DNA of 64,000 bases from Echinococcus granulosus (lineage: Eukaryota > Platyhelminthes > Cestoda > Cyclophyllidea > Taeniidae). The stretch is from assembly GCF_000524195.1 (NCBI RefSeq), contig NW_020170431.1, forward strand, positions 72,738 through 136,737, in the 5' to 3' direction. Positions 37,301-51,500 of the stretch are shown piece by piece. How positions within the stretch are numbered: position 1 is the first letter of the stretch; each line of letters starts with the position of its first letter. The notes under the pieces were generated by a model. It was not told the DNA's origin. It saw nothing but the letters and a program-made list of their open reading frames with translations, and searched no databases. The position numbers and the translations under genes are program-made.

Positions 37301-40300
37301 GATCAAAAGAAATAGAAAATATTAGGTAGATTGCTTGTTTTAATTGCTCGTTAGTTTGTTCCAGCTTTGAGCAGTTGAGAGTCTGTTTTGAAGTTATACC
37401 TATAAGAATAACATAAATAGGGAAATTGTGGCAAACTATAAAGGTCATACAACAAAACAGTATATTTCTAGCAAATCGCGTAAAACCAGGGATTATGTTA
37501 GGTCATTTACTTTGGATCACTTTTTTCTTATATTCTTATCCCTATTTTATTTCAAAATAGATTATGATTCAGGGTGGTGGGTAGGTTTTCATGGTTACAG
37601 TGCTTGTGAACCAGGCCAAGGAGGTCTTAATTTTTTATGGCTGTACGAAAACAGTGGGACAGATTGAAAGAATTCTGAAGCACCCGACGAGGGTGGGATT
37701 CACGGAGGCGTCCTCTTAAAGACGGCTTTTTAAATTTTCCCCTACTTGTTTAAACAAAGTGGCTGAATTTTGACTTTTGGGGGATCTCTTTTAATAATCA
37801 CTTGCCTTTTAATTATCATGCCGCTTTTGTAGTTTGTCAAACAAACAAGCCTAAAGGCTCTTGCTGACAGTGCCAAAACTTATGGTCATAAAGTATTGTG
37901 AACCCTTTAAGAGCAAATATACGTCAGTAGTCCGGAACGCCGTAAAATTTTTATTGCCCTTGAGAGTCATTACACAATCCAGTATTGGAGATTTGTGTAT
38001 GGTGTTCATCAAGGAAGAAAAGAGTGCTTGAGACGTCTCTATCCCATTTTAGGTAAGCAGATGTTCTTCCATTGTATTGACCTCTCATTTTTTGCGCAAG
38101 TGCTTCTCTGTGTCGGCCGCCAATTTTTCATTGAGTCAGCGACTATCACTAGTGAGTATTTCATTAAGGAGAGGAAACATTTGACTTTAAAGGCAGTAAT
38201 GTCTTCCCTAAGGCTGGTAAATCTACTTTGACTGCCTCGGTTTATATACCAGGCATCGGGTTCCTTCCTCCACTCTGTCTTATTCTCATTTAACTGCTCT
38301 CCGGCTTCTTAGAAGTTGGGGATACCTCAGAATAAGCTTTGCAGACAGCAGTTGAACCAAAGTTACTACAACCTTCCAGTCTGATCTTGCTTCAGCAATT
38401 AATTGCCGTATTGTCGTACAGGAGTTTGGGATGACTGTCTGCACTTGACATTATCAGAGCTGATGTTTATTTAGGGTGGATTCTACACTCTCCACTCCCT
38501 GTCACCAATGCAGCTAACAAATCCTTTCTGAGTATGATGTAAGATAAACGTGTCTATTTAGCGCTTTTATGAATTCGTGTTGACAGAAATGTCAAGAGTG
38601 AAGAATCAAGGTGGAAAAATGATGCTGTAGTCCTGCAGTAACCGACAAACTCTTGCAAAATTCACAATGAGAGCTTTATGTTATGTTATCGAAGTTGTGC
38701 AGGCAGTGGTCTAACTAAACATCTTAGATGGACAATAAGAAATTTTTTCAGTAAAAGCCACGGCCACCTACTGCAAGGGTAGGGGCGTGGGGGTGACCAA
38801 ATGGCTTGGCAATTATAGAATCTGACAAGCATAAAAACAGGAAAAATTTAGAGATTAAGCTCTTTTCAAAGACCAATGAAAGTCAACGTTCTTTAGGCTG
38901 CTAATACTAATTCGGAGGCCATTTGGAATTGAGTTTCTATTTTTGTTAAGAACTAGGAATAAAATTTAGCAGAAATTTCGTGAGTCGCCTCCATGTGTAG
39001 AATTATATTAAAAGTTCGGTTTTCACCTCCCAAGAGCCAAGTTTAGTCTTTTATTCTCACTGCCCTCATGCAGGTTGCTTCACCTTCGAGGAGGTTTTTT
39101 CTGACAAAGTAATAAAGCTATTAAGTAAGTAAGTAAAGTGGACTTTGGTGGGACAAAAACTGACTGGAAGCTGCCACCTCACTCATCTTCACCGAATGCA
39201 GGAATTAATGTATTACTGTATTACTGAGAGAAAAAATGCAAATCTCGTTTAAAATGTGGTATGGTTAATAAAAGTCAAAAGGAAAAGACTTTCTTTCAAG
39301 GTCATAAGTCCAAACGACATTGCATTTCGCAGTCCTACCTTGTACAATTAAAAAGCATAAAATTTAATTAATGTGATAAACGAGATATTTTTCCTCCACT
39401 GCTTTTAGCCCCACCAACCCACTTTAAATTAGGAAAATTACTGTGGTGTATGTGTAACTGTTTCTAGAAATGTTTACTTGGTAGGAATTCAATTCTTTTC
39501 TGTGAGGGAAATTTAATTTATTCTCCAGAAAGATAGCCTTAACCTTTTCAATCCGATAAGGTAATCACTTCCTATTGGCAACAAAACTTGGTATGAATGG
39601 ATTCCACCTGGTGGTGCTAAAATGTTTTAATAATTTGTTTAACCCCCAGTTTGATGATGTAGGTGTTTAAGTTCTCGTGGTTCGCACGGCCACATGACGC
39701 CAGTAGCCTTGGCTTTCCCGTAAGTCAGTAATACATCTTCTGCCACCCTACCACGACTTCTTATGACTCTGGGGAAGACTCGAGATGCTACAGCGATATA
39801 AATTCGGCAAAAAAGCTTTGCCTAAAAGGTACAAATAGGCATGTAAAAGGTAGGAGAAAAGGCACAACAACAAACCGAGAGGAGCAGCTATCTTCGCGAT
39901 CATGATGTACAAGTGTTTTGTGATTTCGAGTGTGTTAACATCACTTTGGTAGAAATAACTTTACAATGTGGAACCATTGAATAGTGTAACCCTGGGCGAA
40001 TTATGTAAATTCATGCCTCAGCTTTGTGACCTACACTTTGTACTGCCCCTCAACAAGCCAACGCAATTAACAAAATACCCGAAATGTCAGTAAAGTCTGG
40101 CTAAGTCAATTTTTGGTCACTTGTTACTTCACATCAGTCGTGTGTTGTTATTCATTATAGAAAATCGGTTTCTTAAAAGCTATGTCGATTTTATTTCTGT
40201 ATTGCTCGAGCAATTCGTTTATTTGCACAAAATTTTACATAAAAAAATAATTAGGACGCATTGGTTCCTTCTTGCTAATTCTTGTTTGCTATTTTGATTT

Positions 40301-41551
40301 GTTTAAGTCAACAAATTGAAAGAGTCACATGCAAACTAACTCAAAGCAATTCATTTGAAAGGTCTTTATCGTGGCCATCCCAGGTTGACTTAAGGACCTA
40401 AAAATCCAGAAAGAAAAACATCAAATCTACCAAATGGTTGTTTTTATGCTTAAAAGTAAATTAGTCAAGTAATTATACGAATATTCCAGCCTGTTTCTCC
40501 CTCCTTTTCGCATAGGCTCACGTTATTATTTACTCAAGCGGAAAATCGCGGTAAAAAACATTACTTAAAGTGGCTTTCCAATAAAAAAACTAAATTTTGT
40601 ACGGAAGCGACTCATTCTCTCAGATAATGTCGGCTAGACGCCATCGGAGGCCTCACTTAAGGGTGGATGCAAATGTGATCATTCGACAGCACTGCATCAA
40701 AAAGCTATTTAACGTGGATCCAATTTGAAATCACCCCACTGATCTGCTATGGCTCTAAGTTAGATTAGAACCTAACGTATTCTTATTTAATCGGAGTGCA
40801 TAAAAAATGATACCACATAATTTAGTCTGCCTTAAAAGGGTGATAAAAAAAACTCGGGCTCTAAAATCGAAGCAGTGTAGGTTTTTATAAAGTGGCCGTC
40901 TTATCAACAAAGTCTGAAGTGTTGTTCTTTCGAATTTTGCTATTTGTACAGGGAAAGAATTTTTACGTGTTTACTAAACACCTTCGAGTGTTGTTTATTG
41001 GGATATTCACTTAAAGGTGCTGTTTATTTCGTACAAAAGTCTAAATGGAATATCAAAGGAGCAGGGTGAATAAATTTTCGAAAACAAGATTTAGGCAGCC
41101 ATAAGTTTAAATTCCGTGTTTCTTCACACGTTGTAAATTCATCAACCTTACCTCCCACAGACATCGTAACAGTTGTTCTGGGGAGATGAGATAAACGGCA
41201 AAAAGTCGGACAGCATTAAAAAGAATGGATAGTGTATCATAAATTTTCCAGACAAGCATCAAAATTAAAATTGCCTTTAGTGTTTCAAGTTAGCTAGACC
41301 TTTGTTCTAGTCTGGAGTGGCAAGTTTTTATATCTATCAAAAAAAGGTGACATGAAGGTTAAGAGGGAGCTGATGTACATAAATATTTACTTTTGAAAAA
41401 CCAGGCAAATTCAGTAGTATAATACGTCAGGACATTCGGCTATGATAGGGTTTTTAATTATAAAATTGATCAAGATTAGTGAATGGAAAAAGGGGATTTT
41501 GTCACATTGTTCGCCCTCAAGTCCCTCCGTACTCTGTATGCACCTCTCAAG

Positions 41552-41656
41552 ATGGGTGAGGATTGCAACCTTATAAAATATTTTGTCACCGGCAGCTACC
41601 TAAACTTCTACCTCTATTCCATTTCGCGCGAGATTTTCCACAGTCAAGACACGGTG
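41552..41656 (+). CDS. Candidate exon resembling a GPCR TM7 segment (orphan)
   Basis: A 35-codon stretch between CCTCTCAAG and ACGGTG|GTAAAT, phase 0 at both ends. It reads CNLIKYFVTGSY then LNFYLYSISREIFHSQ: an Asn plus an aromatic/Tyr pattern and a short amphipathic helix, as after TM7 in peptide GPCRs. No TM1-TM6 partner exon was found on this strand, so it may be chance or a relic. Confidence 0.2.
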
Positions 41657-42342
41657 GTAAATATTACTTTAAAAATGGGGAATGAGGCAGTTTTCCCTTA
41701 CTCCCTCCCTAAGGTGCGGTATGTAAATTGCTATCTTGGCTATTTTCTTAAGCAAAAGCCTGCCAACCACAGCCTAGAGTTGTAGGACGTAGACAGATCT
41801 CAGCAGTGAGCCTTCGGCCTTCAGCAAGTCAACATTCTCGTCCACTTTCACCACACACATACACCCACCCAAAGTAGGCAGCGAAAAGTGGGGTTGGTAG
41901 TAAGTGGAGTGTGTGGCTCCCGTCGCGGTTATTTTTGCCCACTTAACGAAAGTTAACGTGGAGAAGCTATTTCTCACCACAATTTGGTCTGTCAGTATTT
42001 AAGTCCGTTAGTTAGTTGGAAAGCCACCTAAAATGTAGGGCGGGCTTTCGAGAGAAGGGAAGGAAAAATGAGTGGTTTTAAAAATTTTGTTTGTTGTTAT
42101 TGGTAGAAGATTCCATCACTTTCCCTTCACCGTGATAAGTCGTGTAAGTCAGTTGTTTCGACACCAACATTTCACGTTAAGCATGATTGAAAACTGTTCT
42201 TGGTAAGTTAATTTTTTTCATCAAAAAAGGATCTGCGGCCTCCTATGCTGAATATAGTGGATCTACCTTTGATTAAGTCATCATAAGAACTACTTGTTTT
42301 AAATCCCAGAACCAATACTACGTCTTCCAATGCTGCACACCC

Positions 42343-42490
42343 GATGTAGCGCCTCGAGACTTCCCTGAAGATGGGGGAAGGCATAATACTTGGGGAGGGT
42401 TTGAGGGGAAAATTGGCATGGCCTATAGGCCAGGCCGCCTGGCGGCGGTACACAGCGAAGCCAAAAGTCTATAGCTAAAATTTAAATCAT
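42343..42490 (+). repeat. Dispersed repeat family B, copy 4
   Basis: TGTAGCGCCTCGAGACTTCC then CTGAAGA (as at 11115), followed by GGCCAGGCCGCCTGGCGG at 42428 (as at 6557). The order of blocks is conserved among copies. Confidence 0.55.
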
Positions 42491-45060
42491 AATAGAGGGT
42501 CCCATGTCGATGAACCGATGCAGCTGTTGTGTGGAAAACCGAAAGAATTTTTTTGGTTGCCTCAAAATTAGTTCCTCCATTTCCGGTTGAGGATGCCTGT
42601 AACCCTAGAAAATGTTTCTGTTTTATGCAAGAGCAGGGAGTTCTCATTTATTTTCTCCTGATTGGCTGAGGCAAAGGTTAAATGTATCCGGAGTGTACTG
42701 CTACCTACCAGAAAGCCAGTCAATCAAATCATCTAAAAACGTGAGGCTAAAACCTCTCCATGTCTCCAGTATTCTTCACCAGCCGCTTAACTTCCCCCTA
42801 CACACACGCACACACCCCACCTATTCCCTTGCTTACTCAAATTCGTAAGTAAATATAAAGGCATGCGTATGGGAGTCTTGCCTATTGGTGGAAACTCGAG
42901 AGGATTCGAGCTGACGCAAATAGACGACGGTTTACGATCAGTATGCTGACATGTGGCTTGGTAAATAAGAAAGAAAAATAATTCCCACTTAATGTTGAAT
43001 AATTTCGTCAGGATTTTTGCGGATGTTTCAAAAGGGGAAGTACGAATAAATAATCTTACTTGCCTAAATCTGGAAATGTGAGTGGACAGACATTCGCTAC
43101 TAACTACCTTATAAGTAGAAGACTGGTAGAGTACATTAGTTGGTTGGATAAACGGTAAACAGCGTCCTTCTTTTTCTTCATCCCCAATCATTTTTCTCTC
43201 CTCTTTAATGAGAAAGAGGCTAGAATTTGGCGACTCCCTAAAATAAATTGAGGCTATCTGAACAATGAATTTTCATGAATGCCTATAGATGAAAGAGGAA
43301 GTGAGAAAACAATGACACGAAGAGACTTTTCTGCAACTTTTACGTGAAGAAGAGATCTTTTTCATAAAAAAACGGTCTGAGGGCGAGCAAATGAATTCAT
43401 TGTTTGGCTGAAATGGAAAGTGGGGAGAAGAGGGATTTCCAAGTCGGTTAATGGAACAGGTCGTTGGGCAGACTCGGGGGGGATGACTTACTACTCTCCT
43501 ATTCCAATTGGCGCGCTTTGATGATCGAATTCGCCCACTGGTTCGGAGTTTCTTCAGCCATCACTCAAAGTCATGCACATTCGATGCCCAGTTTCCATGC
43601 AAAAATACGCTCTTAGGTCAAATGGGAAAAAGTCGAAAATTTATGTTGCGTTTTTATCCCGCTTGTCTCAATGGCTGTGTGAAACCCAGAAAGCGGTTTT
43701 AATACTGGAAAATTTATTCGTATGGCTAACCGCCCTGATATAACCTTATTCACTTCCTTATTGATGATAAAACCAAATCGTTCCCCTGAATCCAAAAAGG
43801 ACATCTAATGAGGAGATCCAGTATAGAATTTACCTCTTCCGTGCAGGTTAAAAAACAAAACTTGTCGAAGTCCTTTGCCTACTGTTCTGTTAGAGGTATT
43901 CATCTCGTTCGATAGCCTTTCCGGCAAATGTCTCCGCAGGTTTGAACGTCTACTTCGGATGGCGTTCGGGTCATCCCCGGACATGCATCAAGGGGCAACG
44001 AGGCAGAAGGTCGAAAAACTGGATACACTGACATGACCTCATCATGATTATGGAAGAAGGAAGATCTAACCTGCCATTTTCTGCGATAAGATGGCGAGCA
44101 CCGCCGATTATGTATCGATCAGGGATCCAGGATCGAGCGCTCCAGGCGCTGAATCCTCACCACATTCTGTTGCGCTTGAAGTCCCCCTCGCGATGAGATA
44201 TTTGAAGGAACTATTTCTCCACCGAAGGCCGTTGACATCTGCCACCTTGATTAGTTGTGCATGGACTAGTCCATCGCAAACTCATTGCCACCGCGGTATC
44301 ACCTCCTTTTATCTTCCCACAGTTTAACTTAACATCCACTAACCAGAAATTTTGTCACTGCTTATTGCATAATTAATTCCTTTAAAATATATTCATTCTC
44401 CTTTTGATTAAAATTTTCTTCCCAGTTGGTTTTATTTATCAACTACATCGAAACTTCGCATGGGGTGGTGCCTAAACGACTCGTAAACAATCTTTTTGCC
44501 TCCGAGGCATAATTGAAAGGCACAGTTGAAAGTTCGGATTATTTGTGACTGGCGGTCAAATAACAAAGGAAGCATTGTTCGCCTAAGGCAGGATTTATTA
44601 CTGAAAAAGTTTTTTTGTGTAGATAATCTTTTTACTTCAGACTGCTTGACATTCCAACTCCTTGGGTAATCTGCAAAAATGTTTTTCCTTGATAAAAATG
44701 TATCTACTCTTGAACCCAGTGGTTCCACAGATGACGCCTCCAATTAACTTTGTTTAGCTCTGTGCCACTTTTCGAGGCTGTATAAACAGTTTAAAAGTTT
44801 ATGGCGACGTAAGGCAGCAGTTTGACAACAGTGACAAAGACAAATATCCCCCAAAAAATTGATTTTCGCCTCTTTTTTCATAAAAACACGACATGGACTG
44901 TTGATTCCCAACTTCGGCTGGCCCTTAGAATTATGGGATCACGCTCTTCAAGTTCACCTTACTGTGCGTTAAGTAAGTAGGGCTCACATAATTTTGACAA
45001 CTGCTTTTTAACACCCGGAAAAAACGCAGTGTCAACACGTTTGATGTGATCATTACATCT

Positions 45061-45066
45061 TTTATT
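45061..45066 (-). terminator. poly(A) signal of TOCA-like gene
   Basis: TTTATT on the plus strand (AATAAA in the transcript) about 190 bases after the stop codon. Confidence 0.5.
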
Positions 45067-45255
45067 ATTTACCTTCAAAACATATCTAGTCGCGGGCAAA
45101 AAAGGAGATTTTTACAAGCAAGACAGGAAAACTTCAAGCTCCTACTAATCATCATAGTTTTCAAACTCATAGTAAGTAAAAAACGTTGCATTAAAGAATA
45201 TTTACACATGGAGCACGAAGAGAATTGACACCAACTTGGTTGCAATATACACCAG

Positions 45256-45581
45256 TTAGAGTTCAGTTGCTTGGCCCAATGCCAAGTAGGCATTGTCACC
45301 CCGAGCATGACCGTGAATGCGTCGATGACTTGCTACCTCGTCCGGTTCGTGTCGACGTGGTGGTGAGAGTGGAAGGGGTTCAGGATAGAGGGTGATTTCC
45401 ACGAAACCAGCAGGGATGAAGCCGCGTTGAGGGTGACTTCGACTGCCCTCATTCGGTGGTATGGTCTCGGCGTAGATCCATCCATCGGCGTCCACACTAC
45501 CATGCCACCGTGCACCAGAGGATATTACCTTCAACTTATCGCCAGTTTTGAAGGATAAAAATGTCTCGCCATATTGTGAAC
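45256..45581 (-). CDS. FNBP1: TOCA-like terminal exon: rest of SH3 and C-terminus
   Basis: Acceptor TTTCCTTCAAG; the first two bases complete Ser from the previous exon. ETFLSFKTGDKLKVIS, VDADGWIYAE and RGFIPAGFVEITL are the remaining SH3 strands. Then a 40-residue Pro/Arg/His-rich tail to TAA. An insertion of about 13 residues lies between WIYAE and RGFIP. Confidence 0.85.
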
Positions 45582-48500
45582 CTTGAAGGAAAATCAAGCA
45601 CATCCCACATAAGGTCAAGGTGGAATTTGTTCTAATGTACTCGCTATAGTTTGAACGAGATCATCTATTTCTTCGGGATCATTGAAGTCATCTTAGATCT
45701 TCACTACTAACTGGTTGGTTACTTTTATGATGTTCATTTTGAACTAAGCAAAAGGATTGAAATGAATAAAATAACTCAATTATGGGGTGTTTTTGGATAA
45801 AAATTACTTTTGCATACCTAATGTAGCTGCCACTCCGATTTCCTCATTCATTTCCGACGTCGCAAATGCGTGACCCACTTCATTTACCACCCTCTACTAA
45901 CCAACTGCGCTATCAGAATCACAATGCGACTGGTTAAGTAAAAGAATAATAGGCTTACAGGATATTTCTGTTCTAGGGATGAGAATATGGCACTTTCTAG
46001 CTTGTAAATAGCATTGCTGGTAACACAAAACATCACCACCGTGATGGTCAATTTCCCTCTGAGATCGCCATAACAGATATGCTACACTTGATGTTTTCAG
46101 TTAAAATTCAAAGCATAAACTCTTTGTTGCTGTTTTGCGGGAGTTACTCTACCAGACGGTGGAAATGTCGCTATTTTTTTGTGGTTCGGGGCTTAGTGAA
46201 ATGAGAAAGTCAAAAGCCGTGTTCGCCTTCAATAGCATGCAACCAACCAACATTGTATGTAATTGTTCACAGGGCTAAAAATACCAGCTTTCCGAGTCCG
46301 ACATAAACAGGCCAAGAGGGGGAGGGGTTTTATTTGTTACAAAAGTCATCCATTTTTGAGGTGCGAGTGGCTACTAGTCGGGGAGATGCTGGCTTTCCTT
46401 AATCCACGAAACCAGGAAGCCAGTGCTACAGATATAAAAATGATTTTTAATTGCAACCGTGTTTACAAATTCAAAGCATCCTACAGCCAGTATTAAAATT
46501 GCCTCATCTTTGTGAGGTGCTTCGAAGCGTTTTAAAGCCTCTTTTTATGCGCCCTCAAAGACCACTTCCGCCAAAATATTTTAAACGTATAAAATAGGAG
46601 GAAATGCACATCTCACTACTTTGATGGCGTCGTTTCATTTATAATTTTCAAAGATTTAAGATAGAGACAAAAAGTTTTTTTAAAAAAACATTCTCGTAGA
46701 AGGAGATGGTTAATTTACAATAAACTGACTCCGTCCTAGCACCACCTTTTAGATACACCTTCCTACCTTTTTCAAGGCAAGATTTTAACCATTCCTTTTA
46801 ATAGGGTTAAAATTGGCGGTAATTAATAGCCGCTATTGTTTATCTATGAAATGGTTCTAAAAGTTACTCATTCAAAATGAAGAAGAGAGTTTTGCTTTAG
46901 AGGCCAGTTTTTCGGTCTCCTTCTTAAGAAATTAAACTGCAGGGATTAGGTTTTTGCCCTTCCTTCTCGAGAAGTTGAGACATTAACCCGCAATTTGAAA
47001 AGTGGGAAATGCTATGCCACTACCTTGTCATTGGCTCTTACATCCTTTCTAATTCCCTTTCACCTACGAAAATTTTAACTTCTTGCTGATTTTATTAGCA
47101 TTTAACAATGTTACGTTTCCTAGTATCGCTTTTCCAAAAAGTTACATCCCTAAACTATCAACATTTGGGTGTCAACTAGACTTGGGTCGCGTATTTATAG
47201 AAAGTTATTCTTTCCGACATTGTCAAAATCCAGGCAGCGACATTAGCGATATCATCAGAAGGATAACATTAGTCTAACTTTGGGAAGATCTCAATCCATT
47301 GCCTCCTTTCATTGATTCATATATGCAAAATAAGCCACTTTTTAAACAAACATCTCCACCCGGACTTACTCTCAAAGTCATACAGCGCCTTGCAAGTTCC
47401 CACTACAATAAGATCGCTCATAGTCGACTGGTGGTTCGGCTTCGTTTCCGAATTCGGCTTTCTTGTCTGATGGTTGCCTCCATGCTGTCGCTTCGGTTGA
47501 TGGATCGCCTGACGGGGACTTGTACTCCTGAGTGATTTCTGATGAGCAGCATGCGGAGTCGGCGCGGCTCCGACTATGGTGCCTTTAGAAAATTGAGCAC
47601 TGCAAGGCGAGGTATTTCTAAATGACCCATTTTTGTCGTAGCCAGAGATCTGTGATTCGGGAATCCCCACAGTTCGTGGATTGGTGAGTGTGTTTTTATG
47701 ACCGCGGACGCTATTACTACTGGAGGAGGGCGAGGAGAGGGATCGAGAGAGCTCAGTTGTAGTTTGAGCCATCTCCTGCGTCGATCCAGAGGATTTGAAT
47801 GGAGGCGCACTTCGAAAAGAAAGTGTGGGAGTGGATTGCTGCTGACCTTGTCCTTCCTTTTCCTCTGCTTCGGCATCCGAGGTGTCACCGACATTTGCCG
47901 CCGGTTCTTTCATTTTATCGTGGTCGACGTGAATAATTTCCCTAAAAAATATCATCGAAATTGTTCACATCAACCTGCCTTTCAATTGTTGACTTGGGAC
48001 ATAGTAATACTTACTAATCAACACGTAGAAATCTAAAGAAATCACACACACTTATGGGCTTGAAACAACGGTCATTAGGGGGACAAGCACCGATTCAACC
48101 TTTTCGTTGTCCCATTTCAACAGATGCCGCCTCCCCCCCATTAAATCACAGCTATGTCACAAATTCCTTCACTGTTGACAAGTTTTATTGGGATGTAACA
48201 GTCAGACCAGTATAACAAAGGCTTCTGGCCTAATTCTTTTCAAGCTTTTGCATAAAACGACGTTGATAAAAAAGAAACAGGAAAATCGCTTCTATGCTTT
48301 GATAACTAACCGAAAAGAGCCTTACCTCGCCTATATTTCTGGAACTTGACGGAAACTAAGATTCAGTGTCTGGAAATTATTAATAGATATCTAGCTGTGC
48401 TAGTTATGTTATAAAAGGGAAAACCTTTTCCTGTTTTTTTTTTGTAAAAACGTAATGCAACAACTTGATTATATGATATGGGTGAATTTTAACCACTTCT

Positions 48501-51500
48501 CTTCCTGACCGATAAAGTCATTTGAAGATGTTATCGGTGCTTAGACAATGGACGACATCTAAAAGTCTAAGTCTTACTTTTAGAAGAAATATTTTTCACA
48601 AATATTATCAAATGGGAAGGATAGGAGTTAACTAGCCACAATTTGCTTTTCGCACTTTTTGTACCACTACATGCGTTGCCATTCAAACTAGTTATGACGG
48701 CTAAGCGGCGTGCGAGGGAGGTGCCACTACTCCGTACCTCCACCTCAACACCCATTAACGGTCTCCGCCTCTGTTTATGTCTCCCACCATCACTATTTGC
48801 AGCCATATCTAATCAACGACTTGGAGATATTGCTTGCATTTATGAATTAAGCGAAAGCATTAAATCATTCATTTCTCAATATTGTAAGCCTCGTTATCAA
48901 GTGCCAAAAAAATGACTTGAAAAATGATGTCTTGCAAATAATAGGGAACGAAGCTATCGTCGGCAGGCACAGCTAGCTACGTGCCGATTAGTTCTGGAGT
49001 TTTCGTACATTCATGGTGCAATTAACTCGTCCGAAATTCCATGAGAAAAAGAACAGTTAAATAGAGAACTCTCAAGTGTATAATTGCCTTTATAATGGTG
49101 CATGTGATACAGCATTTCTTGCAAATTCTTTTACAGAGCAACGTGAATGCTTTGCCATATCTGTGTCGATTTTGTAAATGCCACACTTCCAATTACACAC
49201 AAAAAAGGAAGGCGTTTCTATTTTTGAAGCAAATTTGCACACACAGCAAAGTGGTGGAGCATCGGCCAATGGCAAAATTGATGCGGCACGAACCGCCGTA
49301 GTCACAAATTCCAAATAAATGGAGCTTTCGCAGAAGGTCTCATAAAATTCACATAAAAGTTGCCTATTTACGGTTGAAGTACCACACCTTTCAGTATTTC
49401 GGTGAAGTGTTACTTCTCCTCATTACACAGAGTGATTCGCTTTTATAACCTTTATTTGCCTCCGTAAAGCGAGCATAACTATTACCATAAATCATGTTTT
49501 AATCAAATGAACAAAAGCACCTAATTTAATCTTGCCAGCACATGACTCGTTAGTGTCGCCAAGGCAACTTTTTATTAAATGATCATTAAAAATGGATAAG
49601 TCGAGAGGTGACTTTTGTTTGACATCAGGTCTCAAGCGAGTAGTGGAATTGACTGCAAGCAAATTACGTATGTCACTATGCCTACGGGGAAATAAACGCA
49701 TAAATATTTTTTGCCAAAAAATGTGTTCTAGAATTTTACCACTATTCGAAAAAAGTCAAAATTTATTTTACCACCAAACCTTGGTTAGGCACAGGAGGTA
49801 CGGTCTCCTGTAATTCACTATTAATTGTAATTCAAAAGGAAAAAATGTCGTTTTTTGCATAAAAAGACCCGCCTCTTGTTATGGAGAGCAAGCAGAAATA
49901 TTAATTATCCTTACCAGGTAGCTTTAATTAGAATGACTAATCGCACCCAGCTAATTTTAATTCCCTTTTATTTTAAACCCTTTTATTTAACCAAAAAATG
50001 AAAGTAGTAAATCATGTTCACAGTAAGAACTGTTTACAGCCTTATTTTTTAACGACTTTGAAATACACTGAGCAGCAGTTTTTCATCTCCTTCAACCATG
50101 ATGACTGGGGAATGCGTTTTTGGCTGAAGCAACACAGGCCGGGTGCAAAAGACTGAGATTTATATGCACTCGAGGAAAAAAATAACCTGTCTCCGAGATG
50201 GCCCCATACCAACTCCGAAGAAAACAGTCAATGAAATGACAGAGAGAAAAAGGGAGACTGAGAAGAATTTATTGATCTCGCTTGGATGCCATTCCATGGA
50301 ACTAACATTGACACATGGGCTGAATGCCCGTGGAGACCAGTAGTGTCTGAGCGTCTTCCACTGTGCGGCTGGCAGATTGTTTTACCAACTCAGCAGAGTA
50401 CTAGATCAGGCGTCGTCGCACTATTTCACAATTCATTGACAAGTTTTAACTAACTAATTTATTTGAATGCCAGAAAACTCGACCAAAGACATAATCATAC
50501 GGTTCCAAAGTAGCTAAACGAAGTACGTGCCTTTTATTTTGTTTGGCACAGCTAAGGTTCCCATGGCTACCACGAGACCCTTGGGGAGAGTCGGATGAAA
50601 CACTTCTGAAAAAAAAGTAGCACGACTAATTCCGTGTTTTGAGTCTAAAATTTACTTTTTCAAGGGCTATTAAATAGCTGCTTCGAAAATGACTAAAGAA
50701 ACAAGAAGTATTTGAATATTGCTTTAACAAATAGATGCATTTTTGTACGTTCGCCTTTTGTTACCACCTCTATTCACACGTGGATACCTTTTTTGTCAAA
50801 AACAGCACATTCATGCAAAAAAAGGAACATCCTCCCTCCCCCCAGCTTACCAACCAGTAAAACAGATACATGAATTCCACTCGTTCAGCACAAATTACTG
50901 AAAGGAGTTACAAAACTTCCTTTGCCTAATAGAATGAGAAACAAAATGCTTATGATAATTGAAGAACACTGCTATTACTACTACACCACGTTTATGTCGC
51001 AAGACTAAGTAAAAACCAGTTTCTTCTTCTCCGTCCCCAACTGCATAATGGGTTACTAGTTATCTATCCGTTATTCCGAAGAACGTAGGCAACGATATTA
51101 GTAGCTGTTATAACAGTAATGAATGGGCACCTCATTAACTTGGGCTAAGGTCTTCACACGTGACAAAATGCAATCTAGGTGGTTAAAAGTCCATAAATAA
51201 GGCAACCGAAGTATTTATTAGGCAAATGCCATAAAGTTAACGGCCCATCAGTTGTGGTGAATGGCAGCTTTCAAAAATCTACATTTTATTTTCTCTAAAT
51301 GACTCCTCCAATATTACACAGATGCTAGTAGATTTATTAATTAGCATTGGTTCCCTTGGTTGTCCTCCCCAAAATTGTGTGATTTTGGTAGAGTTAATTT
51401 GCTTCACAGAGGCTACACATGAAAACGACGTAAATTCTGCGGGTGGGTGTTTGGGCACAGGCTGCTTGTCTAAACCCGAAAGGTTTAAATACTACTTGAA

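Larger units (their letters stand above)
33855..45060. other. Gene-poor intergenic region
   Basis: No complete gene seen. It contains the CRE-like inverted repeat, a family B repeat copy at 42.34 kb, a TAAG repeat near 39.12 kb, a possible orphan exon at 41552-41656 and a CpG-richer open frame at 44091-44327 without recognisable product. Confidence 0.45.

Noticed and set aside
47698..48036. 112-codon plus frame
   Set aside because: Antisense to the Ser-rich TOCA-like exon.
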